From: Grimontia celer
Lineage (GTDB): Bacteria; Pseudomonadota; Gammaproteobacteria; Enterobacterales; Vibrionaceae
Direction: 5' to 3'
DNA: 64,000 nucleotides
Assembly (NCBI RefSeq): GCF_900055185.1
Contig: NZ_FIZX01000009.1
Span: 1 to 64,000 of the forward strand
Shown: piece after piece, positions 50,016 to 62,789 of the stretch
How positions within the stretch are numbered: the stretch's first letter is position 1
Layout of the letters: each line of letters begins with the position of its first letter
Made by a program: the position numbers and the translations under genes
The notes under the pieces: generated by a model
Told to the model about the DNA's origin: nothing
What the model saw: the letters and a program-made list of their open reading frames with translations, nothing else
Databases searched by the model: none

Positions 50016-51143
50016 TCAGCTGGGTTGGTAGTGTTCGTTGCGATATAGCGCATTGATTCCTTTGGGAGACAGGGTTTGTATCTTGTTCTTGCCGCGTTTT
50101 TTGGCATTTTGGACAGCAAGAATAGCGGTATCAATTAATTGGAATCCTGCCAAACAGCCTTCATTGGAGGTGGTGACACCAAGGCTTGCTGTCCGTTTTA
50201 CGGCAGTGTTATCAAGCAAAACCACGCTGCGTCCTATTGCCAATTTTAGCTGTTCGGCAACGCGCATCGCCTCATTGGACGGGGTGTTTCGTAGCAGAAC
50301 AGCGAAGTTATCCGCATACAAACGTCCGATTGGGGTGGCCGGAGGCAATTGCTCCCTCAACAGATCAGCGATGTGCACGAGTACTTGGTCGCCAGTGGGT
50401 CTTCCATGCATTTCATTGATTTGCCTGAAGTCATCAAGATTGATGGCGATGATAGATAAAGGCTCCCCACGGCGCTGAGCCTGAAAGAAAAGTTCATCGG
50501 CCTGATTGTATAGGCTTTGGCTGTTCGCCGTTTCCGTCAGAAGATCCTCATGAACCAGTTTTCTGGAAGACTCATCAATGCTGTGAAGATCCACTAAATA
50601 GAAGTCGGTTAATGCAACGGAAGCCAGTACCAGGATCAAAATAACGCATAGATAAGCGGCACGGGCATTGGTGTCAGTCAACGCAAGCACCGGGTCCGCT
50701 GAAGGGACTGTTTTAGCCAGGAAAAGCAGGAAGATGGCAATGAGCGATAAGCCATATCGTGGAAGGCGCTCATTGGGGTCGAAGACAAGTACGACTGCGG
50801 TTGGAACCACCAGTAACAGCAATTCGGTTTCAAAATTAGCTGATAACACAAACAGGGGAAGGAAAAGTTGCTGAAGGAAAAAGGTCACGAATATCCAGTA
50901 CTTCGCCATCCATAGGATCCCCTCTCTGGTCAGTACAAAAGAGATGAGGTACAGCATGGCAAACAAGCCATTCAACAGGGCTGCGGTGGCGCTGCCAAAA
51001 GCAAACCAGAACAACGCTGAGAATAGCAGTGTACCGCCCGCACAGAGGCAAGTGAGCAGGTTCACCATGCGAAGGTGATGTACCTGTAGCTTGTCGCAGC
51101 GTGTTATCCCCAGATTCAGAATCGGGTTGAGACTGTTGATCAT
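50016..51143 (-). CDS. Membrane protein with degenerate GGDEF domain
   Basis: 375 residues. The N-terminal half has about six membrane helices (30-190), then a GGDEF-fold domain (about 200-365) with LTETANSQSLYNQADELFF and INLDDFRQINEMHG. The active-site GGDEF motif reads YADNF (in GRLYADNFAVLL), so both glycines and the key acidic residue are lost and cyclase activity is unlikely. The C-terminal TASLGVTTSNEG and NAKKRGKNKI remain family-like. It may bind nucleotide or serve as a sensor without catalysis. Inserted between mioC and mnmE, 0.6 kb from oriC. Confidence 0.85.
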   Translation of the reverse strand: MINSLNPILNLGITRCDKLQVHHLRMVNLLTCLCAGGTLLFSALFWFAFGSATAALLNGLFAMLYLISFVLTREGILWMAKYWIFVTFFLQQLFLPLFVLSANFETELLLLVVPTAVVLVFDPNERLPRYGLSLIAIFLLFLAKTVPSADPVLALTDTNARAAYLCVILILVLASVALTDFYLVDLHSIDESSRKLVHEDLLTETANSQSLYNQADELFFQAQRRGEPLSIIAINLDDFRQINEMHGRPTGDQVLVHIADLLREQLPPATPIGRLYADNFAVLLRNTPSNEAMRVAEQLKLAIGRSVVLLDNTAVKRTASLGVTTSNEGCLAGFQLIDTAILAVQNAKKRGKNKIQTLSPKGINALYRNEHYQPS

Positions 51144-51209
51144 TGCTTCGGCTGACAGAAATGGAGTTTGACATCAAGTGTAGCAAAAGCGGGACAATTC
51201 GGAGGTAGC

Positions 51210-51229
51210 AAGCCACCCGAAGGTGGCTT
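51210..51229 (-). terminator. Possible terminator or 3' hairpin after mnmE
   Basis: Minus-strand AAGCCACC-TTCG-GGTGGCTT: eight-base stem with the extra-stable UUCG loop, nine bases after the mnmE stop. Only a short T stretch follows, so termination may be partial. Confidence 0.55.
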
Positions 51230-51237
51230 GGTTGGGA

Positions 51238-52602
51238 CTATTTACCGATACAGAAAGAGCTGAAGATCCTACCGAGAAGATCGTCTGAGCTGAATTCACC
51301 GGTGATCTCAGAAAGGTGTTGTTGAGCAATGCGTAGCTCTTCAGCGAGGATCTCTCCGGCCATATAACCCTCAAGTTGATCTTTCCCGATATCGAGGTGT
51401 CGGGCGGCTGCATCCAGTGCTTCCAAGTGACGGCGACGGGCCATAAAGCCACCCTCTGTCGCGCCAGAGAAGCCCATACAGGCTTTCAGGTGCTCACGCA
51501 GGGCATCGACACCTGCTCCTGTCTTCGCGCTCAAACGGATAAGGGTAGGCTGACTGGCATGGCAAATCCCCAGGGTTTCACCTGTCATGTCTGCCTTGTT
51601 ACGGATAACCGTCATACCGATGTTTTCTGGCAGGCGGTCGATGAACTCCGGCCAGATTTCTTCCGGTGATGTTGCATCAGTGGTGGTGCCATCCACCATA
51701 AAGAGCACGCGGTCCGCCTGAGCGATTTCATCCCAGGCACGTTCGATACCAATGCGTTCCACTTCGTCGGAAGCATCACGCAAGCCCGCAGTATCTATGA
51801 TGTGCAGTGGCATGCCATCAATGTGGATATGCTCACGGAGCACATCACGGGTAGTGCCGGCAATGTCGGTCACAATGGCGCTTTCTTTGCCGGAAAGGGC
51901 ATTGAGCAGGCTGGATTTACCCGCATTCGGACGGCCGGCGATCACTACTTTCATGCCTTCACGCATGATAGCGCCTTGGTTGGCTGCTTTACGCACGTCA
52001 TCCAGCGAGTTGATGATGTTGTCGAGATCGGCGGCGACTTTACCGTCAGAGAGAAAATCGATTTCCTCATCCGGGAAATCTATCGCCGCTTCCACGTATA
52101 TGCGCAGATGGATCAGCGATTCCACCAGCGTATTAACCTTGCCCGAAAACGCCCCCTGAAGGCTTTGCAGTGCGCTTTTGGCCGCTTGTTCTGAGCTGGC
52201 ATCAATCAAGTCGGCAATCGCTTCTGCTTGCGCCAGATCGAGTTTGTCATTCAAAAAGGCGCGTTCGGAAAACTCGCCCGGACGGGCAGTGCGAACACCA
52301 TCGATATCCACAATGCGCTTGATCAGCATATCCATGATGACTGGGCCGCCATGACCTTGAAGTTCCAGCACATCTTCACCGGTGAATGAATTCGGCGCCT
52401 GGAAGTACAAGGCAATTCCCTGATCGAGGGCGTTGCCCTGTTCATCGTTAAACGGCAGGTATTCGGCGCGACGCACCGGAAGTTCACGTCCGGTGACCGC
52501 CAGGGCAACTTCTTTGGCTTTGGGGCCGGATACGCGGATGATGCCCACACCGCCGCGTCCCGGTGGTGTCGCCTGAGCAACAATGGTGTCTGAGTGAATC
52601 AT
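51238..52602 (-). CDS. mnmE: tRNA U34 modification GTPase MnmE (TrmE)
   Basis: 454 residues. N-terminal folate-binding domain ([20 protein letters not shown]), helical domain, inserted G domain with [21 protein letters not shown] and NKAD, and C-terminal CIGK with the catalytic cysteine. Partner of MnmG. Confidence 0.98.
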   Translation of the reverse strand: MIHSDTIVAQATPPGRGGVGIIRVSGPKAKEVALAVTGRELPVRRAEYLPFNDEQGNALDQGIALYFQAPNSFTGEDVLELQGHGGPVIMDMLIKRIVDIDGVRTARPGEFSERAFLNDKLDLAQAEAIADLIDASSEQAAKSALQSLQGAFSGKVNTLVESLIHLRIYVEAAIDFPDEEIDFLSDGKVAADLDNIINSLDDVRKAANQGAIMREGMKVVIAGRPNAGKSSLLNALSGKESAIVTDIAGTTRDVLREHIHIDGMPLHIIDTAGLRDASDEVERIGIERAWDEIAQADRVLFMVDGTTTDATSPEEIWPEFIDRLPENIGMTVIRNKADMTGETLGICHASQPTLIRLSAKTGAGVDALREHLKACMGFSGATEGGFMARRRHLEALDAAARHLDIGKDQLEGYMAGEILAEELRIAQQHLSEITGEFSSDDLLGRIFSSFCIGK

Positions 52603-52679
52603 GAAACTTTACCTGCGGTTTGAAAACGTTGCTTAGTGTATACCAATTTTACCTGACCGCATGTCGCGTCTTCAGAAAG

Positions 52680-52705
52680 AAGAAAGGCGGCCAGTTGGCC
52701 GCCTT
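52680..52705 (-). terminator. Terminator-like hairpin between yidC and mnmE
   Basis: Minus-strand AAGGCGGCC/GGCCGCCTT with AACT loop and a T-rich tail (TTTCTTCTTTC). Confidence 0.7.
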
Positions 52706-52722
52706 GTCAGTATTCAGTGCGA

Positions 52723-54342
52723 TTAAGTGCGGCTGTGTAGGCCTTTTTTCTCCAGCGCACGGTAAATCATGGTCTGCTGGATAAGGGTCACAACGTTCGA
52801 CACCAACCAGTACAATACCAGACCTGCTGGGAACCACAGGAAGAACACGGTGAACATCACTGGCATGAAGTTCATGATCTTCTGCTGCATTGGATCGGTG
52901 ATAGTGCTTGGGCTCATCTTCTGGATGAGGAACATAGAAGCACCCATCAGCAGTGGCAGCACGTAGTATGGATCCGGTGCTGACAAGTCTTGAATCCACA
53001 GCATGAACGGCGCATGGCGCAGTTCTACAGATTCCATCAACGCCCAGTAAAGTGCGATGAAGATAGGCATTTGTAGAAGCAGAGGTAAACAGCCGCCCAG
53101 CGGGTTCACTTTCTCTTTCTTATACAGCTCCATCATTTCCTGGCTCATGCGCTGGCGGTCATCACCAATGCGTTCACGCATTTCTGCCAGTTTTGGTTGC
53201 AGCATGCGCATTTTCGCCATTGAGGTGTACTGCGCTTTGGTCAGCGGGTACATCACACCACGAACGATGAAGGTCAGGATGATGATTGCCACACCCCAGT
53301 TGCCCACGAAACCGTGAATGGTTGACAGCAACCAGTGCAGTGGACTCGCGATAAACCACAGCCAGCCGTAGTCGACGGTCAGGTTCAGGTTAGGTGCCAC
53401 TTCAGCCATTTTGTCCTGAAGCTTAGGGCCTACCCACAGGGTCGCGTCCAGTTGTGCCGTTGAACCTGCTGCAACTGTGGTGGTTGGGTAACGTACACCG
53501 ATAAAGCCCTGGCCATTACTGGTGCGGGTATACAGGTTCGCTTCACCTTCTGAATGCGGGATCCAGGCTGCAACAAAGTAGTGTTGCATCATGCCTGCCC
53601 AACCTTGATTGGCGATAGTCAGGTTCAGGTTTCTGTCCTTCATATCGTCAAAGCTGTATTTCTCGTATTTCGCATCGTCAGCTGAGTACACACCACCGCG
53701 GTATGTCGGCATGGTCAGGCTGCCGCCGTCATCCAGTAGGTTTTGTTTTAGCTGCGCATACATTTGTACTGTTGCTGCTTTGCTGCTTTGGTTGTCTACC
53801 GTGTAGTCAACGTCAACCGCGTAGTTGTCGCGTTTCAGTACAAAGGTTTTGGTGAAGGTAATGCCGTCTTTAACCAGCGTCAGTGGAACACGCAACTCGT
53901 CCTGGCCATCAGCCATCACAAAGTCGGTGCCGTTTGCAGAGAACTGTGCACGACCATCCAGGGTATCGATACCATCAGGGCCAATCAGACCACTTTGAGC
54001 AACGAATACGTGGTCAGGCTGGTTTTTGAGCATCACGAACTTGTCGACAGAGTCGAACTCTGCGTCGTAGTTGTTCAGTTCAGCGCGAAGAATGTCACCG
54101 CCTTGTGTGTCAACGGTCAAAGTCAGCACGTCACTTTTAATGGTGATCAGCTTATTTGAAACTGCGTCCTGCGTCAGAGGCTGAGACGCATCTGAGCTGG
54201 CAGGTACATCACCACTGTGTTGTGCTTGCTGTGTTACGCCCTGGCCCTGTGGTTGAGGGTTGGTTGCTTCCGTCCAGTTGAGATACAACATGAAGGATAC
54301 AAACATTAGGGCAATCAACAGGATATTGCGTTGAGAATCCAT
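52723..54342 (-). CDS. yidC: Membrane protein insertase YidC
   Basis: 539 residues. N-terminal helix ([20 protein letters not shown]), large periplasmic domain (about 60-335), then five-helix core with MQLPIF-like [20 protein letters not shown] and [14 protein letters not shown]. Inserts inner-membrane proteins such as F0 c, alone or with SecYEG. Order rpmH-rnpA-yidD-yidC-mnmE is conserved. Confidence 0.98.
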   Translation of the reverse strand: MDSQRNILLIALMFVSFMLYLNWTEATNPQPQGQGVTQQAQHSGDVPASSDASQPLTQDAVSNKLITIKSDVLTLTVDTQGGDILRAELNNYDAEFDSVDKFVMLKNQPDHVFVAQSGLIGPDGIDTLDGRAQFSANGTDFVMADGQDELRVPLTLVKDGITFTKTFVLKRDNYAVDVDYTVDNQSSKAATVQMYAQLKQNLLDDGGSLTMPTYRGGVYSADDAKYEKYSFDDMKDRNLNLTIANQGWAGMMQHYFVAAWIPHSEGEANLYTRTSNGQGFIGVRYPTTTVAAGSTAQLDATLWVGPKLQDKMAEVAPNLNLTVDYGWLWFIASPLHWLLSTIHGFVGNWGVAIIILTFIVRGVMYPLTKAQYTSMAKMRMLQPKLAEMRERIGDDRQRMSQEMMELYKKEKVNPLGGCLPLLLQMPIFIALYWALMESVELRHAPFMLWIQDLSAPDPYYVLPLLMGASMFLIQKMSPSTITDPMQQKIMNFMPVMFTVFFLWFPAGLVLYWLVSNVVTLIQQTMIYRALEKKGLHSRT

Positions 54343-54344
54343 TG

Positions 54345-54605
54345 TTAATTGTCTCGATTTTTAGGATGACGCGGGGGTACAGGATCGTACCCACCATGAT
54401 TAAGAGGGTGGCATTTTAATAAACGTTTGCTGGCGAACCAACACCCTTTTATCACACCGTGACGGTTGACCGCTTCTATGGCGTATTGGGAGCATGTCGG
54501 CGTGAAGCGACATCTTGGCCCCAGAAGTGGGCTGATGAAGAGTTGATACCCGCGAAACAGTCCAGTGACTATTTTTTTCGCGGCGGTCGAGACAAACGTT
54601 GCCAT
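54345..54605 (-). CDS. yidD: Membrane protein insertion efficiency factor YidD
   Basis: 86 residues. Amphipathic N-terminal helix and the family core [20 protein letters not shown] with conserved cysteines, then [16 protein letters not shown]. Its first 37 bases overlap the end of rnpA, and yidC follows after two bases. Confidence 0.95.
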   Translation of the reverse strand: MATFVSTAAKKIVTGLFRGYQLFISPLLGPRCRFTPTCSQYAIEAVNRHGVIKGCWFASKRLLKCHPLNHGGYDPVPPRHPKNRDN

Positions 54606-54928
54606 AACTTATCGAGCAGCTGACTCAGTTCTTCGTTACTGAGCTCATTCGCACTTTTCTTTGCTATCACAACATAATCTTTTGCCATCAGCGAGTGCTG
54701 GTTGAGACGAAAACTTTCACGTACCAAACGTTTAAAGCGATTTCGGTCAACGGCAAGTTTGATTTGTTTTTTTGGAACAGCTTGGCCTAGACGTGGGCGT
54801 CCAAGTTTGTTGTTTCGAGCAAGAATGGTTAAGTGTGGAGAGCCAGCGCGGTGAGGTTGCTGGAAGACGAAGTTGAAATGTTCGGGAGTTAACAGACGTA
54901 ACTCCCGAGAAAAAGCTAGCTTATTCAC
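54569..54928 (-). CDS. rnpA: Ribonuclease P protein component
   Basis: 119 residues from a GTG start. Central RNR motif [16 protein letters not shown] (about 60) binds the M1 RNA. Basic protein for 5' maturation of tRNAs. Lies 13 bases after rpmH and overlaps yidD by 37 bases. Confidence 0.97.
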   Translation of the reverse strand: MNKLAFSRELRLLTPEHFNFVFQQPHRAGSPHLTILARNNKLGRPRLGQAVPKKQIKLAVDRNRFKRLVRESFRLNQHSLMAKDYVVIAKKSANELSNEELSQLLDKLWQRLSRPPRKK

Positions 54929-54941
54929 AAATCGCTAAGGA

Positions 54942-55076
54942 TTATTTTGAAAGCTTGCTACGGCCTTTCGCACGGCGAGCGGCGATAACCTTACGACCGT
55001 TCTTAGTTGCCATGCGCGCACGGAAACCGTGAGTGCGCTTACGCTTTAGAACTGAAGGTTGAAAAGTGCGTTTCAT
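54942..55076 (-). CDS. rpmH: 50S ribosomal protein L34
   Basis: 44 residues, ATG 55076 to TAA 54942: begins [20 protein letters not shown] and ends GRSKLSK. Extremely basic, as in all bacteria. First gene of rpmH-rnpA-yidD-yidC, divergent from dnaA. Confidence 0.98.
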   Translation of the reverse strand: MKRTFQPSVLKRKRTHGFRARMATKNGRKVIAARRAKGRSKLSK

Positions 55077-55162
55077 GGTTTCTACCTTAATTACTGATCA
55101 GTTTTTAGGTTTGTTAACCCGACGTGGGACAAAAGTCCGACGCCTCTCAACAAAGAGGGCGG

Positions 55163-55191
55163 ATTGTAATCACTGACTGACTTATAGTCAA
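55163..55191 (-). promoter_or_regulatory. Promoter of rpmH, proximal
   Basis: Minus strand: TTGACT (55186-55191), 17-base spacer, TACAAT (55163-55168). Confidence 0.7.
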
Positions 55192-55237
55192 TGTTAAAAC
55201 CACAGGTGGTTTCAATCCGAATCTCTCAGGGCGCGCA

Positions 55238-55265
55238 ATTATACGTGGTCGCCTGTTAAGCGCAA
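55238..55265 (-). promoter_or_regulatory. Promoter of rpmH, distal
   Basis: Minus strand: TTGCGC (55260-55265), 16-base spacer, TATAAT (55238-55243), GC-rich start region as in growth-rate-controlled promoters. Confidence 0.75.
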
Positions 55266-55266
55266 G

Positions 55267-55565
55267 GATCCTTTGCCGATCTTATCCACTTTTACTTGTG
55301 TATTTCATGTGCGATCGTCAGGGATAACCCAGTATAGGGTGTGTAAATTTGATCAGGATGAATTTTTTAAGAACATCGATCACCCGTGACGTTTTGTGGA
55401 GTGGGGAAGTCAACACTGTGATCGGATCATCGGATTTTTGAGCCAAAATCGGATAATTCTGTGAGTAAGTGGGGTGTTAACTGTGCCGATCTGCAAACTA
55501 AATGTGCGATCTGTGTGTATAACTTAGATCTTATTCACTGCAAAAGGGATCTCTTCGCTAGCGAT
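55267..55565 (+). promoter_or_regulatory. dnaA upstream control region, rich in GATC and DnaA boxes
   Basis: Twelve GATC sites in about 300 bases. DnaA-box matches: TTATCCACT (55282-55290), TTATACACA on minus (55514-55522) and TTATTCACT (55531-55539). The TATAAC within the middle box could be a dnaA -10, which would allow autorepression; the -35 is unclear. This fills most of the 550-base gap between rpmH and dnaA. Confidence 0.75.
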
Positions 55566-55626
55566 CCTCCTCGTACAAGTATAAACTTACTTCCCTTTTC
55601 ATTAATAAATAAGTGTGGAGTCAGAC

Positions 55627-57012
55627 GTGTCATCTTCGCTTTGGTTGCAGTGCCTTCAGCGCCTTCAAGAGGACCTTCCTGCAACAGAATTCAGCATGTG
55701 GGTTCGACCGCTTCAGGCGGAGTTAAATGACAATACCCTGACTTTGTTCGCGCCAAACCGTTTTGTATTGGATTGGGTTCGCGACAAATACCTAAATAGT
55801 ATCAATCAGTTACTGAATGAATTTTGCGGTAACGACTTGCCTGTACTGCGCTTTGAAGTTGGCAGTAAGCCGGTTGCCCCGGTGGCGCCGCCAAGCCAGC
55901 CTGCAGCTCCTGCCCCTGTTGCACCAGCCGCTAAACCTGTTGGTCGTACCTGGGAACCTGCACCTTCTCCTGTTCAATCAGATGTGAATCATCGCTCTAA
56001 CGTGAATCCCAAGCACAAGTTCACTAACTTCGTTGAAGGTAAGTCGAACCAACTCGCTTTGGCTGCAGCTCGTCAGGTGGCAGATAACCCAGGCGCTGCA
56101 TACAACCCACTTTTCCTTTACGGCGGCACAGGTTTGGGTAAAACCCACTTGTTGCACGCCGTGGGTAATGCTATTTCTGATCGCAAAACCGATGCGCGCG
56201 TGGTGTACATGCACTCCGAACGTTTTGTTCAGGACATGGTTAAAGCGCTGCAGAACAACCAGATTGAAGAGTTTAAGCGCTACTACCGTAGTGTTGATGC
56301 GCTGCTTATCGATGACATCCAATTCTTCGCTAACAAAGAACGCTCACAGGAAGAGTTCTTCCATACTTTCAATGCGCTCTTGGAAGGTAACCAACAAATC
56401 ATCCTCACCTCTGACCGTTATCCAAAAGAGATCAGCGGTGTGGAAGATCGTCTGAAATCCCGTTTTGGCTGGGGTTTGACTGTTGCCATTGAGCCACCAG
56501 AGCTTGAAACCCGCGTGGCGATTTTGATGAAAAAGGCGGAAGACCATAATATTCGCCTGCCAGACGAAGTGGCATTCTTCATCGCCAAACGTCTGCGTTC
56601 AAATGTTCGAGAGCTTGAAGGGGCGCTGAACCGCGTGATAGCAAATGCTAACTTCACTGGCCGTGCTATCACCATCGATTTTGTCCGTGAAGCCCTGCGT
56701 GATTTGCTGGCGCTTCAGGAAAAACTGGTTACCATCGACAACATCCAGAAAACCGTCGCCGAGTACTACAAAATCAAAATGGCGGATCTGTTGTCGAAAC
56801 GTCGCAGCCGCTCTGTGGCACGTCCACGCCAGGTGGCGATGGCACTGTCAAAAGAGTTGACCAACCACAGTTTGCCGGAGATTGGCGACGCATTTGGTGG
56901 CCGCGATCATACTACGGTGCTTCACGCATGCCGAAAGATTGAACAGCTGCGCGAAGAGAGCCACGATATAAAAGAAGATTATTCCAACCTGATCCGGACT
57001 TTGTCGTCTTAA
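55627..57012 (+). CDS. dnaA: Replication initiator DnaA
   Basis: 461 residues from GTG 55627 ([13 protein letters not shown]), GGAG six bases upstream; a GTG at 55615 would place the ribosome site inside the gene. Domain I (1-85), Pro/Ala-rich linker (about 90-125), AAA+ domain with [11 protein letters not shown] (about 168) and [12 protein letters not shown]-binding domain with [15 protein letters not shown] (about 425). Opens oriC at the 13-mers found in this window. Confidence 0.98.
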   Translation: MSSSLWLQCLQRLQEDLPATEFSMWVRPLQAELNDNTLTLFAPNRFVLDWVRDKYLNSINQLLNEFCGNDLPVLRFEVGSKPVAPVAPPSQPAAPAPVAPAAKPVGRTWEPAPSPVQSDVNHRSNVNPKHKFTNFVEGKSNQLALAAARQVADNPGAAYNPLFLYGGTGLGKTHLLHAVGNAISDRKTDARVVYMHSERFVQDMVKALQNNQIEEFKRYYRSVDALLIDDIQFFANKERSQEEFFHTFNALLEGNQQIILTSDRYPKEISGVEDRLKSRFGWGLTVAIEPPELETRVAILMKKAEDHNIRLPDEVAFFIAKRLRSNVRELEGALNRVIANANFTGRAITIDFVREALRDLLALQEKLVTIDNIQKTVAEYYKIKMADLLSKRRSRSVARPRQVAMALSKELTNHSLPEIGDAFGGRDHTTVLHACRKIEQLREESHDIKEDYSNLIRTLSS

Positions 57013-57013
57013 T

Positions 57014-58114
57014 ATGAAATTTACAGTTACCCGTGACCAATTCTTGAAACCCCTGCAGCAGGTGTCTGGTGCATTAGGGGGACGACCTACACTGCCTATT
57101 CTCGGCAATATCCTGCTGAAAGTAGAGTTCGGACAACTTTCCATGACCTGTACGGATTTGGAAGTTGAGCTGATTGCTAATCTGCCGCTGGAAAGTGAAG
57201 CAGAAGATGGGGCAGTCACCGTTCCATCTCGTAAGTTTTTAGATATTTGCCGTGGTCTGCCAGACAGCGCACCTATCAGTTTTACGCTCGAAGGGGATCG
57301 CGCGGTTATCCGTTCAGGCCGCAGCCGTTTTACTTTGTCGACATTGCCAGCTGCTGACTTCCCGAATATCGAAGATTGGCAGAGCAACGTGGAATTCACG
57401 GTGCCACAAGGCAAGCTTCGCCAATTGATTGAAAGCACTGCATTCTCCATGGCTAACCAGGATGTCCGTTACTTCCTAAACGGTATGCTGCTGGAGACAG
57501 ATGGCACCACACTTCGCTCTGTGGCCACAGACGGCCACCGTATGGCGGTAGGTACAACTGCGCTCGACAATGAACTGGCTGGCCAACAAGTAATTGTGCC
57601 GCGCAAAGGCGTGACCGAATTGATGCGTATGCTGGATAACCCAGAAGCGCCGGTGACTATCCAGATTGGCAGTGCCAACATCCGGGCACAGGTAAACCAG
57701 TTTGTGTTCACCTCTAAGCTGGTGGATGGTCGATTTCCTGATTACCGCCGTGTTATGCCGCAATCTTCCAACAAGATCATGGAAGCGGATTGTGACGAGC
57801 TGCGTCAGGCATTTTCACGTGCAGCGATTTTGTCGAATGAGAAATTCCGCGGTGTGCGCTTGAACCTGAGCTCAGGCCAGCTTCGCATTTCTGCACATAA
57901 CCCTGAGCAGGAAGAAGCGGAAGAGTTTGTTGACGTTAATTATGATGGCGAAGACTTGGAAATCGGATTCAACGTCAGTTACGTGCTAGATGTATTAAAT
58001 ACGCTTAAGTGCGAGCAAGTACGTTTTTCGATGACTGATGGTACGGCGAGTACACTGGTAGAAGATGTCAGCAATGATGACGCCATGTACGTCGTGATGC
58101 CTATTCGTCTGTAA
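57014..58114 (+). CDS. dnaN: DNA polymerase III beta sliding clamp
   Basis: 366 residues. Three-fold clamp; begins [21 protein letters not shown] and ends YVVMPIRL with the peptide-binding C terminus. One base after dnaA and one before recF, so translation is coupled. Confidence 0.99.
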   Translation: MKFTVTRDQFLKPLQQVSGALGGRPTLPILGNILLKVEFGQLSMTCTDLEVELIANLPLESEAEDGAVTVPSRKFLDICRGLPDSAPISFTLEGDRAVIRSGRSRFTLSTLPAADFPNIEDWQSNVEFTVPQGKLRQLIESTAFSMANQDVRYFLNGMLLETDGTTLRSVATDGHRMAVGTTALDNELAGQQVIVPRKGVTELMRMLDNPEAPVTIQIGSANIRAQVNQFVFTSKLVDGRFPDYRRVMPQSSNKIMEADCDELRQAFSRAAILSNEKFRGVRLNLSSGQLRISAHNPEQEEAEEFVDVNYDGEDLEIGFNVSYVLDVLNTLKCEQVRFSMTDGTASTLVEDVSNDDAMYVVMPIRL

Positions 58115-58115
58115 T

Positions 58116-61630
<3,515 letters not shown>

Positions 61631-61660
61631 CCACGTGATTCTACGTAAAATCTGAGTACC

Positions 61661-61688
61661 TAACGCCGCATTAGCGGCGTTTTTTTTA
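61661..61688 (+). terminator. Terminator after gyrB
   Basis: AACGCCGC/GCGGCGTT with ATTA loop and eight T. Confidence 0.9.
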
Positions 61689-61730
61689 CGTAGCGCGATG
61701 TGTTTGTTTAAGTTGTTGAATTTTAAAACT

Positions 61731-62614
61731 TTAAGTGTATTCAATAATACTGTTTATCAATTCTTTATGAATGGCCAAAGAAGGATTCTGATAAGACGCC
61801 AAGTTATCTTCTGGGTTATCGTTTGCCGCCACGAGAACGTGATTCATCAAACCGTCTAATCTTAGGGTCACTTGTTTTTCGTTATCCGCATAAAGTGCAA
61901 GCGCATCTTCTTTTGTCACTTGTAAATAACGCTCCCTTGAACAATGAGAGTTTTGCCCTTTCTTTGGGACAGTAGAGAGCAGGGGTTCTGTCTCAGTAAG
62001 GATTTCATATAAGGCTGGGCTGAATGTCTAAATAACGGAAAGAGGCTCTCGCTGATGTGAGTGACGTTTTCACCGTGTTTTAATGTATCGATAATGGCTT
62101 CGGCTTCATTAACAAGTTGGGTAGCGCGCGCTGAAACTTGTTCCAATATGATTTGGTCTATTGGGCGACCCGGTGTGGCGACGAGCACAAGCTTATCAAT
62201 GTCTGTTTTCAGTCCTGCAGCGAGATCGATGATCCCACCTTCAATATGACCAATGACGCCCACTTTCGATGCTGGGTATCTATCACGTAGCCAGTCAATC
62301 ACGTAAACAGCGTCATTGATATAGGTATCAATGGTGATGTTTTCTTTTAACCCATTTACTTTGCTTTCACCGACACCTCTTTTGTCATAGCGGTATGAAG
62401 CGATGTTTTGTTTTGAAAGGGCATGAGCGAGCTTTTTGTAGGTATCCGTTGTTATCGATGGCTGATTATCATTTCTATCCGTGGTGCCCCTTCCAGCAAT
62501 AATCAAATAAACCGTTTTGCTATGTCGGAAGGATTTTGGTTCGACTAATGCTCCTGTCATCTCTCCAACTTTTACATCAGTTTCTACTTCAGAATACTTT
62601 TTATTCTCGGTCAT
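61731..62614 (-). pseudogene. Decayed alpha/beta hydrolase (frameshift, catalytic Ser and Asp lost)
   Basis: The 5' part from ATG 62614 shows SYRYDKRGVGES and the elbow VIGHIEGG. The frame then stops after LIVQGSVIYK. The rest of the domain (QVTKEDALALY to HKELINSIIEYT) continues in another frame to 61731. Adding one G to the GGG at 61934-61936 restores VQGERYLQVTKEDA. Family members have GHSEGG and GxxDxQV: here the nucleophile Ser is Ile (ATT, 62243-62245) and the acid Asp is Tyr (TAT, 61926-61928). The His in MNHVL remains. A GTG at 62680 could give a longer N terminus crossing the parS. Sequencing error could explain the frameshift but not the substitutions. Confidence 0.8.
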
Positions 62615-62632
62615 TGTCTTCCACTCAACTGA

Positions 62633-62648
62633 TGTTTCACGTGAAACG
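62633..62648. promoter_or_regulatory. parS site
   Basis: TGTTTCACGTGAAACG: one base off the 16-base consensus TGTTNCACGTGAAACA, and a perfect palindrome over GTTTCACGTGAAAC. Lies 19 bases upstream of the hydrolase ATG. Likely bound by the ParB encoded at 44855-45748. Confidence 0.88.
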
Positions 62649-62728
62649 TTAGCGGTTAAATTCAAATGACTAAAGAACACGTTTTGCTGTTTGCGATCAG
62701 ATTAGTGAGTCCAAATAGAAGATGAACA

Positions 62729-62760
62729 CAAAAAAGCCCAGTCGATTTTCCAACTGGGCG
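62729..62760 (-). terminator. Terminator after avtA
   Basis: Minus-strand GCCCAGT/ACTGGGC with a ten-base loop and six T. Confidence 0.8.
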
Positions 62761-62761
62761 A

Positions 62762-62777
62762 TGTTTCACGTGGAACC
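62762..62777. promoter_or_regulatory. parS-like site between avtA and its terminator
   Basis: TGTTTCACGTGGAACC, identical to the 16-mer in recF, 114 bases from the better site at 62633-62648. It is non-coding here, 12 bases past the avtA stop. Confidence 0.65.
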
Positions 62778-62789
62778 TTTGGTGGAGAA

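Noticed and set aside
62614-62680. Longer N terminus of the hydrolase from GTG 62680
   Set aside because: It would translate through the parS site and has no ribosome site; ATG 62614 has a good one.
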